64,000 nucleotides of DNA from SAR324 cluster bacterium (GCA_028281495.1 JANQJU010000064.1:186001-250000), one strand, 5' to 3'. Shown: positions 9,801 to 18,040, numbered from the stretch's first letter. The notes: generated by a model from the letters alone, not told the origin. Translations and numbers: made by a program.

Positions 9801-11332
9801 CGAGGAGCGGTCCCGATCCATTGGATGTGGTGACATTCGATATCCAAGCAGATCGTCTATACTTTACAGAAGCCCTCAGCTTTCCGTTTTCTACGAAGTT
9901 TGCTCTGCATTTTGGAGCACCTTCACCAGACCAAACCTCTTCATCAGACCAAACCTCTTCAGAAAGTGACTTGAAGCTATTGGTGTCACGCTTTGAAACT
10001 CCGGACCATGCGGGGCAAGGGTCTCTTGTATGGCAAGGAAATGATCCTACGATCAAATTGAGATTGGGGAAGTTGGACCAACCGGCTCTGTTGCGAGATC
10101 TGTGGAAAGTGGATTGGCAAGATTGGATCAATTCCAGTGTCCAAGGGGAAGACGATTCTCCATTTCCTGTGATTACCTATGATTTGAATGCTCCCGAAGC
10201 TCGTTTGAATGATACGACCAAACTTCCCTTCCATCTCGAAGGGATTGTCACAGAACAAGAAGGCGACCTCTTAGCTGTGGTAGATACGTTCGAGTGGGGA
10301 GAGCAACGAGGGGAGGTTCAACTGAGTTATCCACGAGGTCAGTGGCAAGTGCATGGTGACTTTGAGTACTTAAATGTTGGGCAATGGGATGAATGGTTGG
10401 AGCGTGCCCGCGATCCCCAACACTCTGCGAACACCAAAGAAGTCCGTTCGGAAGAGCGCTTCACGGTTCGTTTCCCAGAAACAGCATGGGAAATGAAGAT
10501 TCGGGCTAAAAAAGGACGTTTCGTCAAATACAAATTTGAAGAACTGGAGTTTCAAGGCAGTTTGACCCAATCGGTGGTGAAGGTTCCTAAATTTGTGTGG
10601 CGAAAAAAAGGCAAACCGGTCTTCAGTTTAGCGGGGTATATCAATCTTGAACAAAAGCCAGGAAATTCGGACCGTTGGAAGGGGAAAATGTCGCTCGACA
10701 TAGCAGAATTGGGCGAACTGATTGACGTTGTGTTTGATAAGGATTCGCAATTGAAAAAGCAGTACCCTGTGGAACGAGGGCAAACTCAAATTCAAGCGGG
10801 TGTGGAACTCTTCCCCACGGGCAACGGCAGGTGGCGTCCGCATGCGAAAGTGGATTTCAAGTCACGAGAAGGAATCATCAAGAAAGGGTCTTCATTGGTG
10901 TTTCTATTGGCCACACTTTCGATTCAGAGTTATGTGAAAGCGGTCAGTGGAAAGCTGAGTGGTTTTGAAGGCAGAGGGCTGGTTTACAATAAAATGGACG
11001 CCCATCTGACGATGCGAGGAAAAACCATTGGCTTGGAAGATTTTGTATTTGCGAGTCCCAATATTCGAATCGTGGCTTCCGGCAACATCAATTACGAAAA
11101 AGATGAACAGGATTTATTGATTTGCCTCCAACCCTTCGAAACGTTGGATAACATTTTAGGCAGTTTGCCAATCTTAAATCAGTTGCTCACCAGCAGTCGG
11201 GGGGCCTTTTTAGAAGCTTGTTATCGTTCCACAGGACACCTCGACAATCCGAATGTAGTGCCTCTACCCCAAACGCTACTTCCTGGACGTTTGCGTGATT
11301 TGCTTATTTTTGAACCGGAGAAGGTCGAATGA
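6872..11332 (+). CDS. AsmA/YhdP-like envelope protein
   Basis: A 1486-residue inner-membrane-anchored periplasmic protein. One N-terminal membrane helix (VLGFLILLFLGLGSLVATAV) is followed by a very long, strand-rich periplasmic region. The C-terminal 200 residues match the AsmA-like C-terminal pattern: KVDFKSREGIIKKGSSLVFL, then GLEDFVFASPNIRIVASGNI. Family members (AsmA, YhdP, TamB) form long grooves thought to carry phospholipids between membranes; applying that here is inference. Ser/Thr/Gln/Pro-rich linkers interrupt the repeats near residues 700-725, 855-885 and 1017-1032, the last built from an 18-bp tandem repeat. GTG 6872 is taken as start because GAAGG lies at suitable spacing; ATG 6908 (MAKKLVLGF) is the alternative. 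The next gene overlaps its stop by four bases. Confidence 0.8.
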   Translation: MIFKPRLFTRTTMAKKLVLGFLILLFLGLGSLVATAVWISSNLTEFQAYITEKTGLTPTATSFDFNLNQFPYLYVEAENIKVYAALDNPPILTLDHLSVAGDLHQLLLGNVILEQLQIKNPKVQMNLSEDGQIRLGDWVPETGGGANLITVFVNQLELTGGNLELIFPEDYAIAPVRLTDLHSEIVWQANQKNLEIRTQMEWEDQVGTITGKFLNKEESWEGSFSLSDITIHPFAIPKVEDVFPTMPLEGLVRLGGTASFRNLEDWQAQLEFGIEEGSINNPRFPGGKMILRDTLGQASLVGKDQMINHIAVDVTQTMTPFGKLKGLIEFHFAPDKAPIMTVDAKAAHEIEFNQAKPYIYGFAPVSANEWIEAHIFDGIVHNLRADLNWEIRWDYQDESEVLELNLLLDPEGMTIDPVEGLPPLTNAKGSVKLGLWGVSAEVESADYPGGKVREAQFRLPYGVPEVTPLEITGTGRVETQHTWPAVRPFILDDVPWLDQLNFQGEADVQFHLEDPDLADDEPVSMTLTVLPDKAQATWKADNHEYRFQDMEGKVIVTLDEVSLQEVPFTLAGLQGKLSGEVPYAQIDPSFQLEIKRLETLLPRYTQAGHPMQQWWPETLSAEAQIYPKAQPYDPDAWQVDVVATDSGQQQIQAKVVVSGDEWKIDQITGRIGQISLQGSFDVFSETSTGKIQIQEPSRQKSSLGSSSQVAPQQMSSGTSSSEPQTPATSWNASFHWNKQQASVAVKTPGLVWQDWLFWQLPEVWNVLLPPSQDGFPVQIWELDFHTSRFFLSPNFSVPFGFEGTLVANNRYHLDLSKVQWGTMNGNLIYDGTLQKGSLDIHWDTFDVAQWVIQLQELSTQSTSATQSTTAHPPTANPAQANSAQANAGLFQEVDVNLNVDQFRIPGNAPQPLQAKFNSKNYDPDFDLRVTQLRYGNQQAIGRAVRKKRMLDIRVESQRLDLLPWLNMIRRLNTEIPSRSGPDPLDVVTFDIQADRLYFTEALSFPFSTKFALHFGAPSPDQTSSSDQTSSESDLKLLVSRFETPDHAGQGSLVWQGNDPTIKLRLGKLDQPALLRDLWKVDWQDWINSSVQGEDDSPFPVITYDLNAPEARLNDTTKLPFHLEGIVTEQEGDLLAVVDTFEWGEQRGEVQLSYPRGQWQVHGDFEYLNVGQWDEWLERARDPQHSANTKEVRSEERFTVRFPETAWEMKIRAKKGRFVKYKFEELEFQGSLTQSVVKVPKFVWRKKGKPVFSLAGYINLEQKPGNSDRWKGKMSLDIAELGELIDVVFDKDSQLKKQYPVERGQTQIQAGVELFPTGNGRWRPHAKVDFKSREGIIKKGSSLVFLLATLSIQSYVKAVSGKLSGFEGRGLVYNKMDAHLTMRGKTIGLEDFVFASPNIRIVASGNINYEKDEQDLLICLQPFETLDNILGSLPILNQLLTSSRGAFLEACYRSTGHLDNPNVVPLPQTLLPGRLRDLLIFEPEKVE
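9924..9959 (+). repeat. In-frame tandem repeat, 18 bp x 2, in the AsmA-like gene
   Basis: Two copies of ca(c/t)cagaccaaacctctt encode a repeated PDQTSS-type linker inside the AsmA-like protein. The unit is a multiple of three, so copy changes would alter linker length without shifting frame. Confidence 0.8.
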
Positions 11333-12546
11333 AACCGGTAGCTCCACCCTTGCATGCCCCTTTCATCGAGGAGTTTCATCGGCAATTTCCTACGCTGGAT
11401 CCAGAACGACGGAATTACGTGGTTGCTGTTGTGGGACTAATGACCGTATTGGCTTTAATGAACCATGATATTGCCCTTGCCGAAAAGGACTTTCTGAAAC
11501 GGCTCCTGCTTCGACTTCTGGATACAGAAGAAAGCCGCGCTCAATTCATCTTGGATCAAATCATCGAAGACAAATTAAGGGTTTCGCTGGGAGAGCGAGA
11601 GTTTTTTATGAGTTACCTGAACGCTCATTGCAATCGTTCTGAAAAAAATACGCTCCTGCGACGTTTTTTCGAAATGGCTGCTGCGGACCGACACATCCCG
11701 GCCATGAGCTGTGTGATGATTTCCCGATTTGCCAAGGCGATGGGATTGACCTTTTCAGAATACGAAGTGGCTCGCTTGCCACACATCCATTCTATTGAAT
11801 CCAAAGATGCCGGGTTGTTCGATGAGCGGAGTTTCGCAAGAACGGCTCATCCGTATCCGGTATGCCTGGCTTTCCGGAAGATTCGCAAAACGAAGCGGTT
11901 GCACAACATTTCTTTATCAGGATTCTGCTTTCACCATTCCTCACATTTGAAAAAACAGGAACCTGTCACCCTGATCTTTGGGGAGTATTTTGATTTTCCT
12001 GCTTATATTGTCCGCTCCGATAAAGAAGGGCGGCAATGGGTGACAGCGGGTGAATTCGACCTCGATCGGGTTCGTTTCACCCAATTGAAAGAACTGATTC
12101 AGTTTGATGATTATTCATTGCAATCTTACTGTTCCGAAGAGGATTTGAATTTGTTGGCTCTGCTGCCTTTAGGCGAATTGCAAGTACTCCGAAACATCCC
12201 GCACTATTCCTCTTTGTCCGTGCCTCATGCGCTTTCCTTATCTCCTCATCTGAAGCATGCATCGCCGTCTTGTTTCCATGCCGTCTTGAAACAGGCTCAA
12301 ATTCGTTATGAAAGACAGGACTTTGAAACATTCGTATCGGCTGAATTGCAACAAGATCAATGGCAGCAAAGCTTCAATTTGCTCGAAACTCGGTTGCCTT
12401 CTACGATTGTCACATTGTTCAAACGAGAGTGGTTTCAATGGACACGGGCGTTGGTTCAAGAACGGCGTCGATTTTTTAAACAGGGAGGGATTGCTCCTGA
12501 AGGAGAGCAGTTTCTTCAGGAGCTTAAACAGCGGTTGGGTTTTTAA
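11329..12546 (+). CDS. TerB-like plus PilZ-like protein
   Basis: A 405-residue cytoplasmic protein that starts within the stop of the AsmA-like gene (ATGA overlap), so translational coupling is likely. Residues 20-150 form a helical TerB-like unit (VVAVVGLMTVLALMNHDIAL, FFEMAAADRHIPAMSCVMIS, FAKAMGLTFSEYEVARL), recalling the acidic-helix TerB fold used in envelope-stress complexes. Residues 180-265 read like a degenerate PilZ domain: RKIRKTKRLHNISLSGFCF has the N-x-S-x-x-G element, though the RxxxR c-di-GMP motif is not clean. The last 120 residues are helical and unassigned. Family calls are tentative; the coupling to an AsmA-like protein is the firmer functional hint. Confidence 0.6.
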   Translation: MKPVAPPLHAPFIEEFHRQFPTLDPERRNYVVAVVGLMTVLALMNHDIALAEKDFLKRLLLRLLDTEESRAQFILDQIIEDKLRVSLGEREFFMSYLNAHCNRSEKNTLLRRFFEMAAADRHIPAMSCVMISRFAKAMGLTFSEYEVARLPHIHSIESKDAGLFDERSFARTAHPYPVCLAFRKIRKTKRLHNISLSGFCFHHSSHLKKQEPVTLIFGEYFDFPAYIVRSDKEGRQWVTAGEFDLDRVRFTQLKELIQFDDYSLQSYCSEEDLNLLALLPLGELQVLRNIPHYSSLSVPHALSLSPHLKHASPSCFHAVLKQAQIRYERQDFETFVSAELQQDQWQQSFNLLETRLPSTIVTLFKREWFQWTRALVQERRRFFKQGGIAPEGEQFLQELKQRLGF

Positions 12547-12567
12547 GAGCAATTTGCTTAAGGAAAG

Positions 12568-14187
12568 TTATAACGGGACTACGCCTGCATAATCAATTCC
12601 CGTCAAGTACGCCATGTCACGGTTGAAGGTGGTCAGATCATCTTGAGAGAACTGGCTCAAATGATAATGGCCGCAGGCTCGGGCCATGACCTTCATGATT
12701 TCAGTGGCAGCTCCAAAAAAGCGGGACAATTGCTGCGCAGACTCTTCAACGATCAATCGGGCACGGAGGTCATCGCGTTGGGTGGCGATGCCCACCGGAC
12801 AATTGTTGGTGTGACAAGCTCGCATTCCTAAACAGCCAATCGCTTGAATCGCCGAATTGGAAACCGCGATGGCATCTGCCCCTAAAGCCATGGCTTTAGC
12901 GTAATCGGCAGGGGAGCGCAGTCCCCCTGTGATGACTAAACTGACATCTTGACGACCTTTATTATTCAGATAACGGCGTGCTCGTGCCAAGGCCGGAATT
13001 GTGGGCACGGAAATGTTGTCGCGGAATAAAATGGGAGCAGCCCCCGTACCACCGCCTCGACCATCCAAAATGATATAGTCAACACCCATCCAGAGTGCGG
13101 CTTCGATGTCGCGTTCGATATGTTGGGCCGACAGCTTCACTCCTATCGGAATTCCTCCGGTGGCCTCACGGACCTCATCAGAAAATCGTTTGTAATCAGA
13201 CATAGAATCCCAGTCCGGAAAACGGGGTGGGGATATGGCTGCCGTTCCTTCAGGCAATCCTCGCACTTCGGCAATTTTCCCTTTCACTTTATGACCAGGA
13301 AGGTGTCCTCCTGTGCCTGTTTTGGCTCCTTGCCCGCACTTGAAATGGAAGGCTTGAACTTGCCTCAATTTATCCATTGAAAAACCGAACCGCGCTGACG
13401 CCAATTCGTAGAAATACCGGGAGTTGTTGCTTTGTTCTTCAGGAAGCATGCCTCCTTCACCAGAGCAAATTCCGGTTCCAGCCATTTCTGCTCCTTTGGC
13501 TAAGGCAACTTTGGCTTCTTCAGAAAGCGCCCCAAAGCTCATGTCCGAGACGAACAGGGGAATTTCCAATTGTAAGGGTTTTTTGGCTCCAGGGCCGATG
13601 ATTACTTCGGAACCCACAGGTTCATATTCTAATAAAGGCACGCGATGCAACTGAGCGGTCACAAACTGAATGTCTTCCCATTTGGGTAATAAGTTTCGGG
13701 AGACTCCCATGGCTTCCGCTTTGCCATGATGGCCGACTCGTTCCAGCCCGTACTTGGCCAATTCTCGAATGTAGCCGTTCCAAGGTTCATCGGGCGTTCC
13801 GTGGAGGTCGGCATACAGACCTTGGTAGGCCTTGCGGTTGTAGGGTTGTGGATACACACGTTCCCATTCCGCGATTTCGTCCTCGTCCACCCAAACTCCA
13901 CCGTCTTCGATCCAACTGTTGAACTTGTGGAGGACCTCGGAGTTGTTATAAGCACTCACCCCAGTTTTGTAACGATAGTCCCAACCATGGACGCCACATA
14001 TCAAATCTTCCCCTTTCACACTGCCGTCTGACATCAATGCACCCCGGTGCAAGCAGCGTCCATACAACACAGAAACATTCTCTTCATTTTCCCAACGAAC
14101 GATGACTAAGTCCACATTGGCAACCAAGGCATAGGCGGGTTTGACAGGTTCCAGCTCATCCCAATTCGCAATTTTGACTTTATTCAT
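12568..14187 (-). CDS. Rieske ferredoxin - glutamate synthase (FMN) domain fusion
   Basis: A 539-residue redox enzyme. Residues 5-110 are a Rieske [2Fe-2S] domain with CLH (Cys45, His47) and CGVH (Cys64, His67), spaced CxH-x16-CxxH. The remainder is the FMN/[3Fe-4S] alpha/beta-barrel of glutamate synthase (DMSFGALSEEAKVALAKGAE, KLSAQHIERDIEAALWMGVD, DGRGGGTGAAPILFRDN). The C-x5-C-x4-C cluster motif is present (GCLGMRACHTNNCPVG). There is no glutaminase (GATase) domain, so it is not a complete GltB; related stand-alone proteins are often annotated 'FMN-binding glutamate synthase family' with unknown substrate. ATG 14187 follows AGGAGAG and is preferred over an in-frame start at 14241. It closes the minus-strand run below the glycerol-type importer, hinting at a linked catabolic or N-metabolic role (inference). 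Confidence 0.85.
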   Translation of the reverse strand: MNKVKIANWDELEPVKPAYALVANVDLVIVRWENEENVSVLYGRCLHRGALMSDGSVKGEDLICGVHGWDYRYKTGVSAYNNSEVLHKFNSWIEDGGVWVDEDEIAEWERVYPQPYNRKAYQGLYADLHGTPDEPWNGYIRELAKYGLERVGHHGKAEAMGVSRNLLPKWEDIQFVTAQLHRVPLLEYEPVGSEVIIGPGAKKPLQLEIPLFVSDMSFGALSEEAKVALAKGAEMAGTGICSGEGGMLPEEQSNNSRYFYELASARFGFSMDKLRQVQAFHFKCGQGAKTGTGGHLPGHKVKGKIAEVRGLPEGTAAISPPRFPDWDSMSDYKRFSDEVREATGGIPIGVKLSAQHIERDIEAALWMGVDYIILDGRGGGTGAAPILFRDNISVPTIPALARARRYLNNKGRQDVSLVITGGLRSPADYAKAMALGADAIAVSNSAIQAIGCLGMRACHTNNCPVGIATQRDDLRARLIVEESAQQLSRFFGAATEIMKVMARACGHYHLSQFSQDDLTTFNRDMAYLTGIDYAGVVPL

Positions 14188-14270
14188 ATCTCTCTCCTGT
14201 TTGGTGTATGCGACCCTAGTTTTCAGCAAGGTCGTGTTCATAAAACGGTATGTTATCGTAATTGCTACCG

Positions 14271-14341
14271 TTCTGTGATTGCTATTTGATTCGATTCTGT
14301 GATTGCTATTTGATTCGATTCTGCATTGCTATTTCATTCGG
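14271..14341 (+). repeat. Tandem repeat, about 24 bp x 3, at the end of the DUF5996 gene
   Basis: Two perfect copies of a 24-bp unit (14271-14294 and 14295-14318, beginning ttctgtgattgctatttg) are followed by a 23-bp variant at 14319-14341. The variant contains the last codons and stop of the minus-strand DUF5996 gene. The array therefore looks like an outward duplication of a gene end. Confidence 0.85.
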
Positions 14342-15168
14342 TCCGAGGCGGCTTTCTGAACAGCTTGTAGAAATCCAAGCAACAGGGCTTTGCCATCTTC
14401 GGATTGAGCCAACGCTTCATATTTGAGCAAACCACCCGTCCACCCCTCGGTGTGCCAGGTGGCTTCTGAAGGCAATTCAGCATTGGTGAATCCGTCGGGA
14501 GGTGGGTAAGCGGAGGCATAGAAATAGGGGTCAGGAATGCCTTCATCCCCGGTAGAAAAACCGTAGGTCATCAGTTCGTCAGCATATTCTGGATTATTGG
14601 GGTCTTGTCCAGGAATCAGACGTCCAGACCACCAACTGACTGCCAAGTCAAAGTGGTGTGGGAACAGGTTGATAGGACTGGTTTTTTCGCGCAAGCCTCC
14701 TCGAAATTCTTTCAACACCAATGCGACTTGCCCTAAGGCTGCATTGTAGCGAGCCACCGCATCGGCGTCGTATTCTGGGACGGTTGTGTTGCTAAAGTGG
14801 GAGCGGTCGATTTCTGGAAGAATGCTCATTTTGTCTAAAGCTTGAAGGGTTGCTTCACAAAAGCTGGATGACGATTGACCGGAAAATGGAATGAACGCTT
14901 GTTCTCCTAAGTTGGTGGATATTTCCAAACGATGGGCGCTGAGGTCCATGAGCATTTCAAAGGTGGAAGCCGGTGCGGCTTCGTCAGCAATAATGAGCGA
15001 GGTGGTCAAGCCTTTGGCACTGGGCAGTAAAGTGCCATGCCACCAATGGATCTGTCGTGGTGTGTAGGCAGCTCGAACGGCGCTCAAAAGAAGCGCAAAG
15101 CTTTGAAGGGCATCACGCGTCGGCTGCCAAGACGACAACGGAAGTTCGGGAAAACGAAATTGAGCCAT
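14329..15168 (-). CDS. DUF5996 family protein
   Basis: A 279-residue protein matching the DUF5996 pattern as I know it: an N-terminal WQPTRDALQSFALLLSAVRA segment, IHWWHGTLLPSAKGLTTS, a middle HHFDLAVSWWSGRLIPGQDP, and the C-terminal IPDPYFYASAYPPPDGF and WHTEGWTGGLLKYE elements. Function is unknown; no signal peptide or membrane span is seen. ATG 15168 is preceded by GGAGAAAG four bases upstream, so the longer in-frame start at 15354, which would overlap the preceding gene, is rejected. It sits between the second GlpV-like gene and the Rieske-glutamate-synthase gene on the same strand and is probably co-expressed with one or both. Confidence 0.75.
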   Translation of the reverse strand: MAQFRFPELPLSSWQPTRDALQSFALLLSAVRAAYTPRQIHWWHGTLLPSAKGLTTSLIIADEAAPASTFEMLMDLSAHRLEISTNLGEQAFIPFSGQSSSSFCEATLQALDKMSILPEIDRSHFSNTTVPEYDADAVARYNAALGQVALVLKEFRGGLREKTSPINLFPHHFDLAVSWWSGRLIPGQDPNNPEYADELMTYGFSTGDEGIPDPYFYASAYPPPDGFTNAELPSEATWHTEGWTGGLLKYEALAQSEDGKALLLGFLQAVQKAASDRMK

Positions 15169-15242
15169 AATACTTTCTCCTATCATGAGGTTGGAAAGAT
15201 CGGTTGGGCTGAACAACGGAAAGGCGATGAAATCAAACTTGG

Positions 15243-15268
15243 AAAGAAGAGGAGTTCTCCCCTTCTTT
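15243..15268 (-). terminator. Possible weak terminator hairpin
   Basis: A near-perfect inverted repeat (aaagaagagg... against ...ccccttcttt, one mismatch, tiny loop) lies 75 bases after the stop of the second GlpV-like gene. It ends in only three T residues and so may be just a hairpin. Confidence 0.25.
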
Positions 15269-15341
15269 CCCCAACCGAACCCTATACCAACGGAGCCTAC
15301 AATTGAAGGCAATATCCGATCATGAGGAGAGAATCGTAAGG

Positions 15342-17129
15342 CTACTGTTTCCACCGTTGCAATAGTTCGTCGTAGGGCACGGTTTGGGGTTGAGGGCGGG
15401 GGCGTGGTGGTTTAGGAGATCCGGGTTGTTGGAGCCAATACTCTCGATCTTTTTGAGGGTTGAGTTTGGGAGACAGTTTGACGAGCTTGAGTTTGCTCAT
15501 CATCTCATCTTGGTTTTGGGCTAGCAAACTCATCGCATCTTGCGGAGTGAGTTCGCCCGTGATGGCTCTTGCAATGGTCGACCACCAGATTCCAGACAAT
15601 GCCGGATAGTGCGGCACATTGGGGCCGGAATCGGTCCAGAGTTTTTCTTCTGGAGAACGATAGAACTCTATTAAACCGCCCCATTCATAAGAATGCTTGG
15701 TGAGGTGGGGATGAAATACGGTCGACCGTCTCACTGGTGTGCCGCCGACAAGGAATTTTTTCAAACTCACTGTCTTGGAAACAGCGAACTGTGCCCACAA
15801 CCAAGCCATTGCCCGACGTTTCCCCCGGATATTCCAAGGAATAGTCCAACTTCCGGCGTCTTGGTAACCCACTTTCATTCCTTTTTCCCAATAACGCCCG
15901 TGGGGGCTGGGGGCGACTCGCCACACCGGTCTGCCGTCCTTGCCAACCACCGGACTTCCCAACTGATGAAACTCATCCGCAGATAGCCAGGTGATGTATT
16001 GGAAGACCCGTTGTGCAATGTCTCCCCGTGCTGCTTTGGGGCCTGCATGATGCCATTCCCAAGTAATGGCTTCCGGTGGAGCATATTTCTTGAGCCAGTC
16101 TAGGTATTTGGTGAGGGCATAGACAGCGGCGGGGCTATCCAGGGCACCGCCTCGTTCGACGGTAGAGCCTACAGGAATTTTGTTTTCCACACGAATGCCC
16201 CATTCATCGACGGGCAACCCGTTGGGCAAACCCTTGTCTCCCACTCCTGCCATCGAGAGCCAGGCATCCGTGAAACGCCAGCCTAAGGAAGGAGACGGTT
16301 TGCCGTAATCTAGATGACCGTAGGCTTTTACCGTCGATCCATCGGGATTCGACATGGTGCGTCCGGTGAAAAACTCGGCGATATCTTCATAGGCGGACCA
16401 GTTGATTGGAACGCCTAAATCATAACCATACTTTTCTCGGAAGGCTTTTTTCGTTTCGGGGTCAGTGAACCAGTCGTATCGGAACCAGTAAAGATTCGCG
16501 AACTGTTGGTCGGGAAGTTGAAGTTGATTGCCCTCGTAATCTTGGCCAAACTCCAGGTTTAAAAAATCCTCTAAATCCAAACTGGGGTTGGTATAGGGCT
16601 TTCCTTCTGCTTGCATGTATTCGTCTAGATTCACCACTTTGTTCAACCGGAGGTGGGTTCCAATCATATCGGCGTCGTTGACATAGGTATCGTGGATCAC
16701 ACGTCCAGTCATCATTTGTTCGGTCACTCGACGGACCACTTCTCCCTCCCCGATGATGTCATGAGTGACTTGGATTCCGGTGATCTCCTGAAATGCTTTG
16801 GCCAATACATCGCGTTCCCAGAAGTGGGTTCGGATGTGTTCGGCAACGGAGGTGATTTTTTTCCCTCGAAAGGGTTTTGAAACTTCGGCAAACCAACGCA
16901 ATTCAGCCCGTTGTTCTTCTTTGCTTAAGGCCGAGGGCTGAAAGACATCGAGCCATTTTTCGATGGCCGCTTCGGTTTCGGTTTGGGCTTGAACAAAGTT
17001 TGGCAGGGTTAGGATGCTGATTGACAGGATGAGGGATAGGATGATTCTCGATCCCAGTTTAGATGCTATCCGTTTTAGTCTTGGCTCGATCCAGGTAAAC
17101 GGAATTTTCCTTGGAAGTTGTGCAGTCAT
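15342..17129 (-). CDS. GlpV-like periplasmic binding protein, second copy
   Basis: A 595-residue ABC solute-binding protein, clearly paralogous to the protein encoded at 18041-19792. Shared blocks include LPDQQFANLYWFRYDWF, NWSAYEDIAEFFT, SLGWRFTDAWLSMAG and ALTKYLDWLKKYAPPEA. An N-terminal basic region then a hydrophobic helix ending VQAQ forms a signal peptide, longer than usual (about 48 residues). GlpV-type proteins deliver glycerol or a related polyol to the GlpSTPQU importer; this copy differs around EWHHAGPKAARGD and probably binds a different ligand (inference). ATG 17129 follows AGAGGGGGAAC. It lies downstream of a terminator that closes the importer operon, and so belongs to a separate transcription unit with the 17215-17988 gene. 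Confidence 0.85.
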   Translation of the reverse strand: MTAQLPRKIPFTWIEPRLKRIASKLGSRIILSLILSISILTLPNFVQAQTETEAAIEKWLDVFQPSALSKEEQRAELRWFAEVSKPFRGKKITSVAEHIRTHFWERDVLAKAFQEITGIQVTHDIIGEGEVVRRVTEQMMTGRVIHDTYVNDADMIGTHLRLNKVVNLDEYMQAEGKPYTNPSLDLEDFLNLEFGQDYEGNQLQLPDQQFANLYWFRYDWFTDPETKKAFREKYGYDLGVPINWSAYEDIAEFFTGRTMSNPDGSTVKAYGHLDYGKPSPSLGWRFTDAWLSMAGVGDKGLPNGLPVDEWGIRVENKIPVGSTVERGGALDSPAAVYALTKYLDWLKKYAPPEAITWEWHHAGPKAARGDIAQRVFQYITWLSADEFHQLGSPVVGKDGRPVWRVAPSPHGRYWEKGMKVGYQDAGSWTIPWNIRGKRRAMAWLWAQFAVSKTVSLKKFLVGGTPVRRSTVFHPHLTKHSYEWGGLIEFYRSPEEKLWTDSGPNVPHYPALSGIWWSTIARAITGELTPQDAMSLLAQNQDEMMSKLKLVKLSPKLNPQKDREYWLQQPGSPKPPRPRPQPQTVPYDELLQRWKQ

Positions 17130-17190
17130 GTTCCCCCTCTTTCAGGTGTGTTTTCCCCTATTCTCTAATTGATAAAGCAACGTAAGCTAA

Positions 17191-17212
17191 CGTCAGATTA
17201 CCTCTTCTGACG
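17191..17212 (-). other. Inverted repeat between two binding-protein genes
   Basis: Perfect 7-bp arms (cgtcaga and tctgacg) with an eight-base loop sit directly after the stop of the 17215-17988 gene. No T tract follows on the minus strand, so processing or partial termination is only possible. Confidence 0.35.
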
Positions 17213-17214
17213 CA

Positions 17215-17988
17215 TCAATACTGGGCAAACAGTTGCAGTGTGTACACATAGTCATCTCGCCATCGAACAATCTCCTTCCAAAGGGCGAGTTGTTGTTCTT
17301 TGGTCAATGCGGTTTTTTTAGAAAACGCGAGGTAATAAGAATTGGAAGTCAATGGAGTGGGATGAATCGTAAAACGTCCGGCAAGCTTGGGTTGTTGATT
17401 GAAGTGTTCTGCCATCACCGAAGTAGTGACGACGGAGCCGGTTTTGTCGCGTAGTAGTTTCACGAGATTGTTTTCGTCTTTCAGCGCATGATCGATGCGT
17501 AACCCCAACTTTTTCATTTCCACGATTAAGGATTCTCCCAGAGGAATCCGAACGGGAACCGGAAGCGTGAGTGGATCGCCTTCAAACTCGTAGGGATCGT
17601 CTTGGTAAGTGACCACGACATGGTCCACTTGCATGATGCGCCATCGGGATTCTTTGTCGCGTGAAGCCCCTTCTGGAAATTCCAAACTGTTTTGGAGTTC
17701 CTCATCATAGGCAATCGAAATGACGGCATCCACTTGGCCATGTTTGGCAATGTGCAAACACCGTTTTCGTGGCAAGGGTTGGATGTGGTAGGCATATCCC
17801 AAGGTATCAAGAGCCTTCTTGACCAGATCGACATGCATCCCTTTGGTTTCGCTCTCTTCGGTGTAAGTGAACGGGTACCAAAAACGTCCATCCACACAGA
17901 GTTTTATTTCGGATGCTGCTGTTTCTCCCCAACTCGGAAAAACCCCCAAGCATCCATAGCAAAGAATGATTAATAGTAAGTTTTTCAT
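17215..17988 (-). CDS. Periplasmic amino-acid-type (SBP_bac_3-like) binding protein
   Basis: A 257-residue protein with a signal peptide (MKNLLLIILCYGCLGVFPSW, cleavage near SWGET). The mature start KLCVDGRFWYPFTYTEESET and the segment MHVDLVKKALDTLGYAY are typical of family 3 solute-binding proteins (polar amino acids and related). The early Cys residue sits in a weak lipobox-like context (LCYGC), so lipidation cannot be excluded. No matching permease or ATPase lies nearby. ATG 17988 with GAAGAGG upstream is chosen over a TTG fifteen bases earlier. The gene begins just past a strong terminator whose T tract abuts its ribosome-binding site, so expression may depend on readthrough. Confidence 0.7.
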   Translation of the reverse strand: MKNLLLIILCYGCLGVFPSWGETAASEIKLCVDGRFWYPFTYTEESETKGMHVDLVKKALDTLGYAYHIQPLPRKRCLHIAKHGQVDAVISIAYDEELQNSLEFPEGASRDKESRWRIMQVDHVVVTYQDDPYEFEGDPLTLPVPVRIPLGESLIVEMKKLGLRIDHALKDENNLVKLLRDKTGSVVTTSVMAEHFNQQPKLAGRFTIHPTPLTSNSYYLAFSKKTALTKEQQLALWKEIVRWRDDYVYTLQLFAQY

Positions 17989-18001
17989 AGCCTCTTCCCC
18001 C

Positions 18002-18031
18002 AAAAAAACTGCCTCCGGTTTCCGGAGGCAG
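18002..18031 (-). terminator. Rho-independent terminator after glpV
   Basis: A perfect 10-bp stem (ctgcctccgg / ccggaggcag) with a three-base loop spans 18009-18031. On the minus strand it is followed at once by seven T residues (18002-18008). It lies nine bases after the stop of the 18041-19792 gene, so it ends the importer operon. The T tract is directly upstream of the ribosome-binding site of the next gene. Confidence 0.92.
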
Positions 18032-18040
18032 ATGTTGTGA

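Noticed and set aside
9679..10131. 150-codon minus-strand open frame inside the AsmA-like gene
   Set aside because: Antisense shadow; no homology seen.
15169..15354. Extended N-terminus for the DUF5996 gene
   Set aside because: Would overlap the GlpV2 stop, and a good ribosome-binding site precedes 15168.
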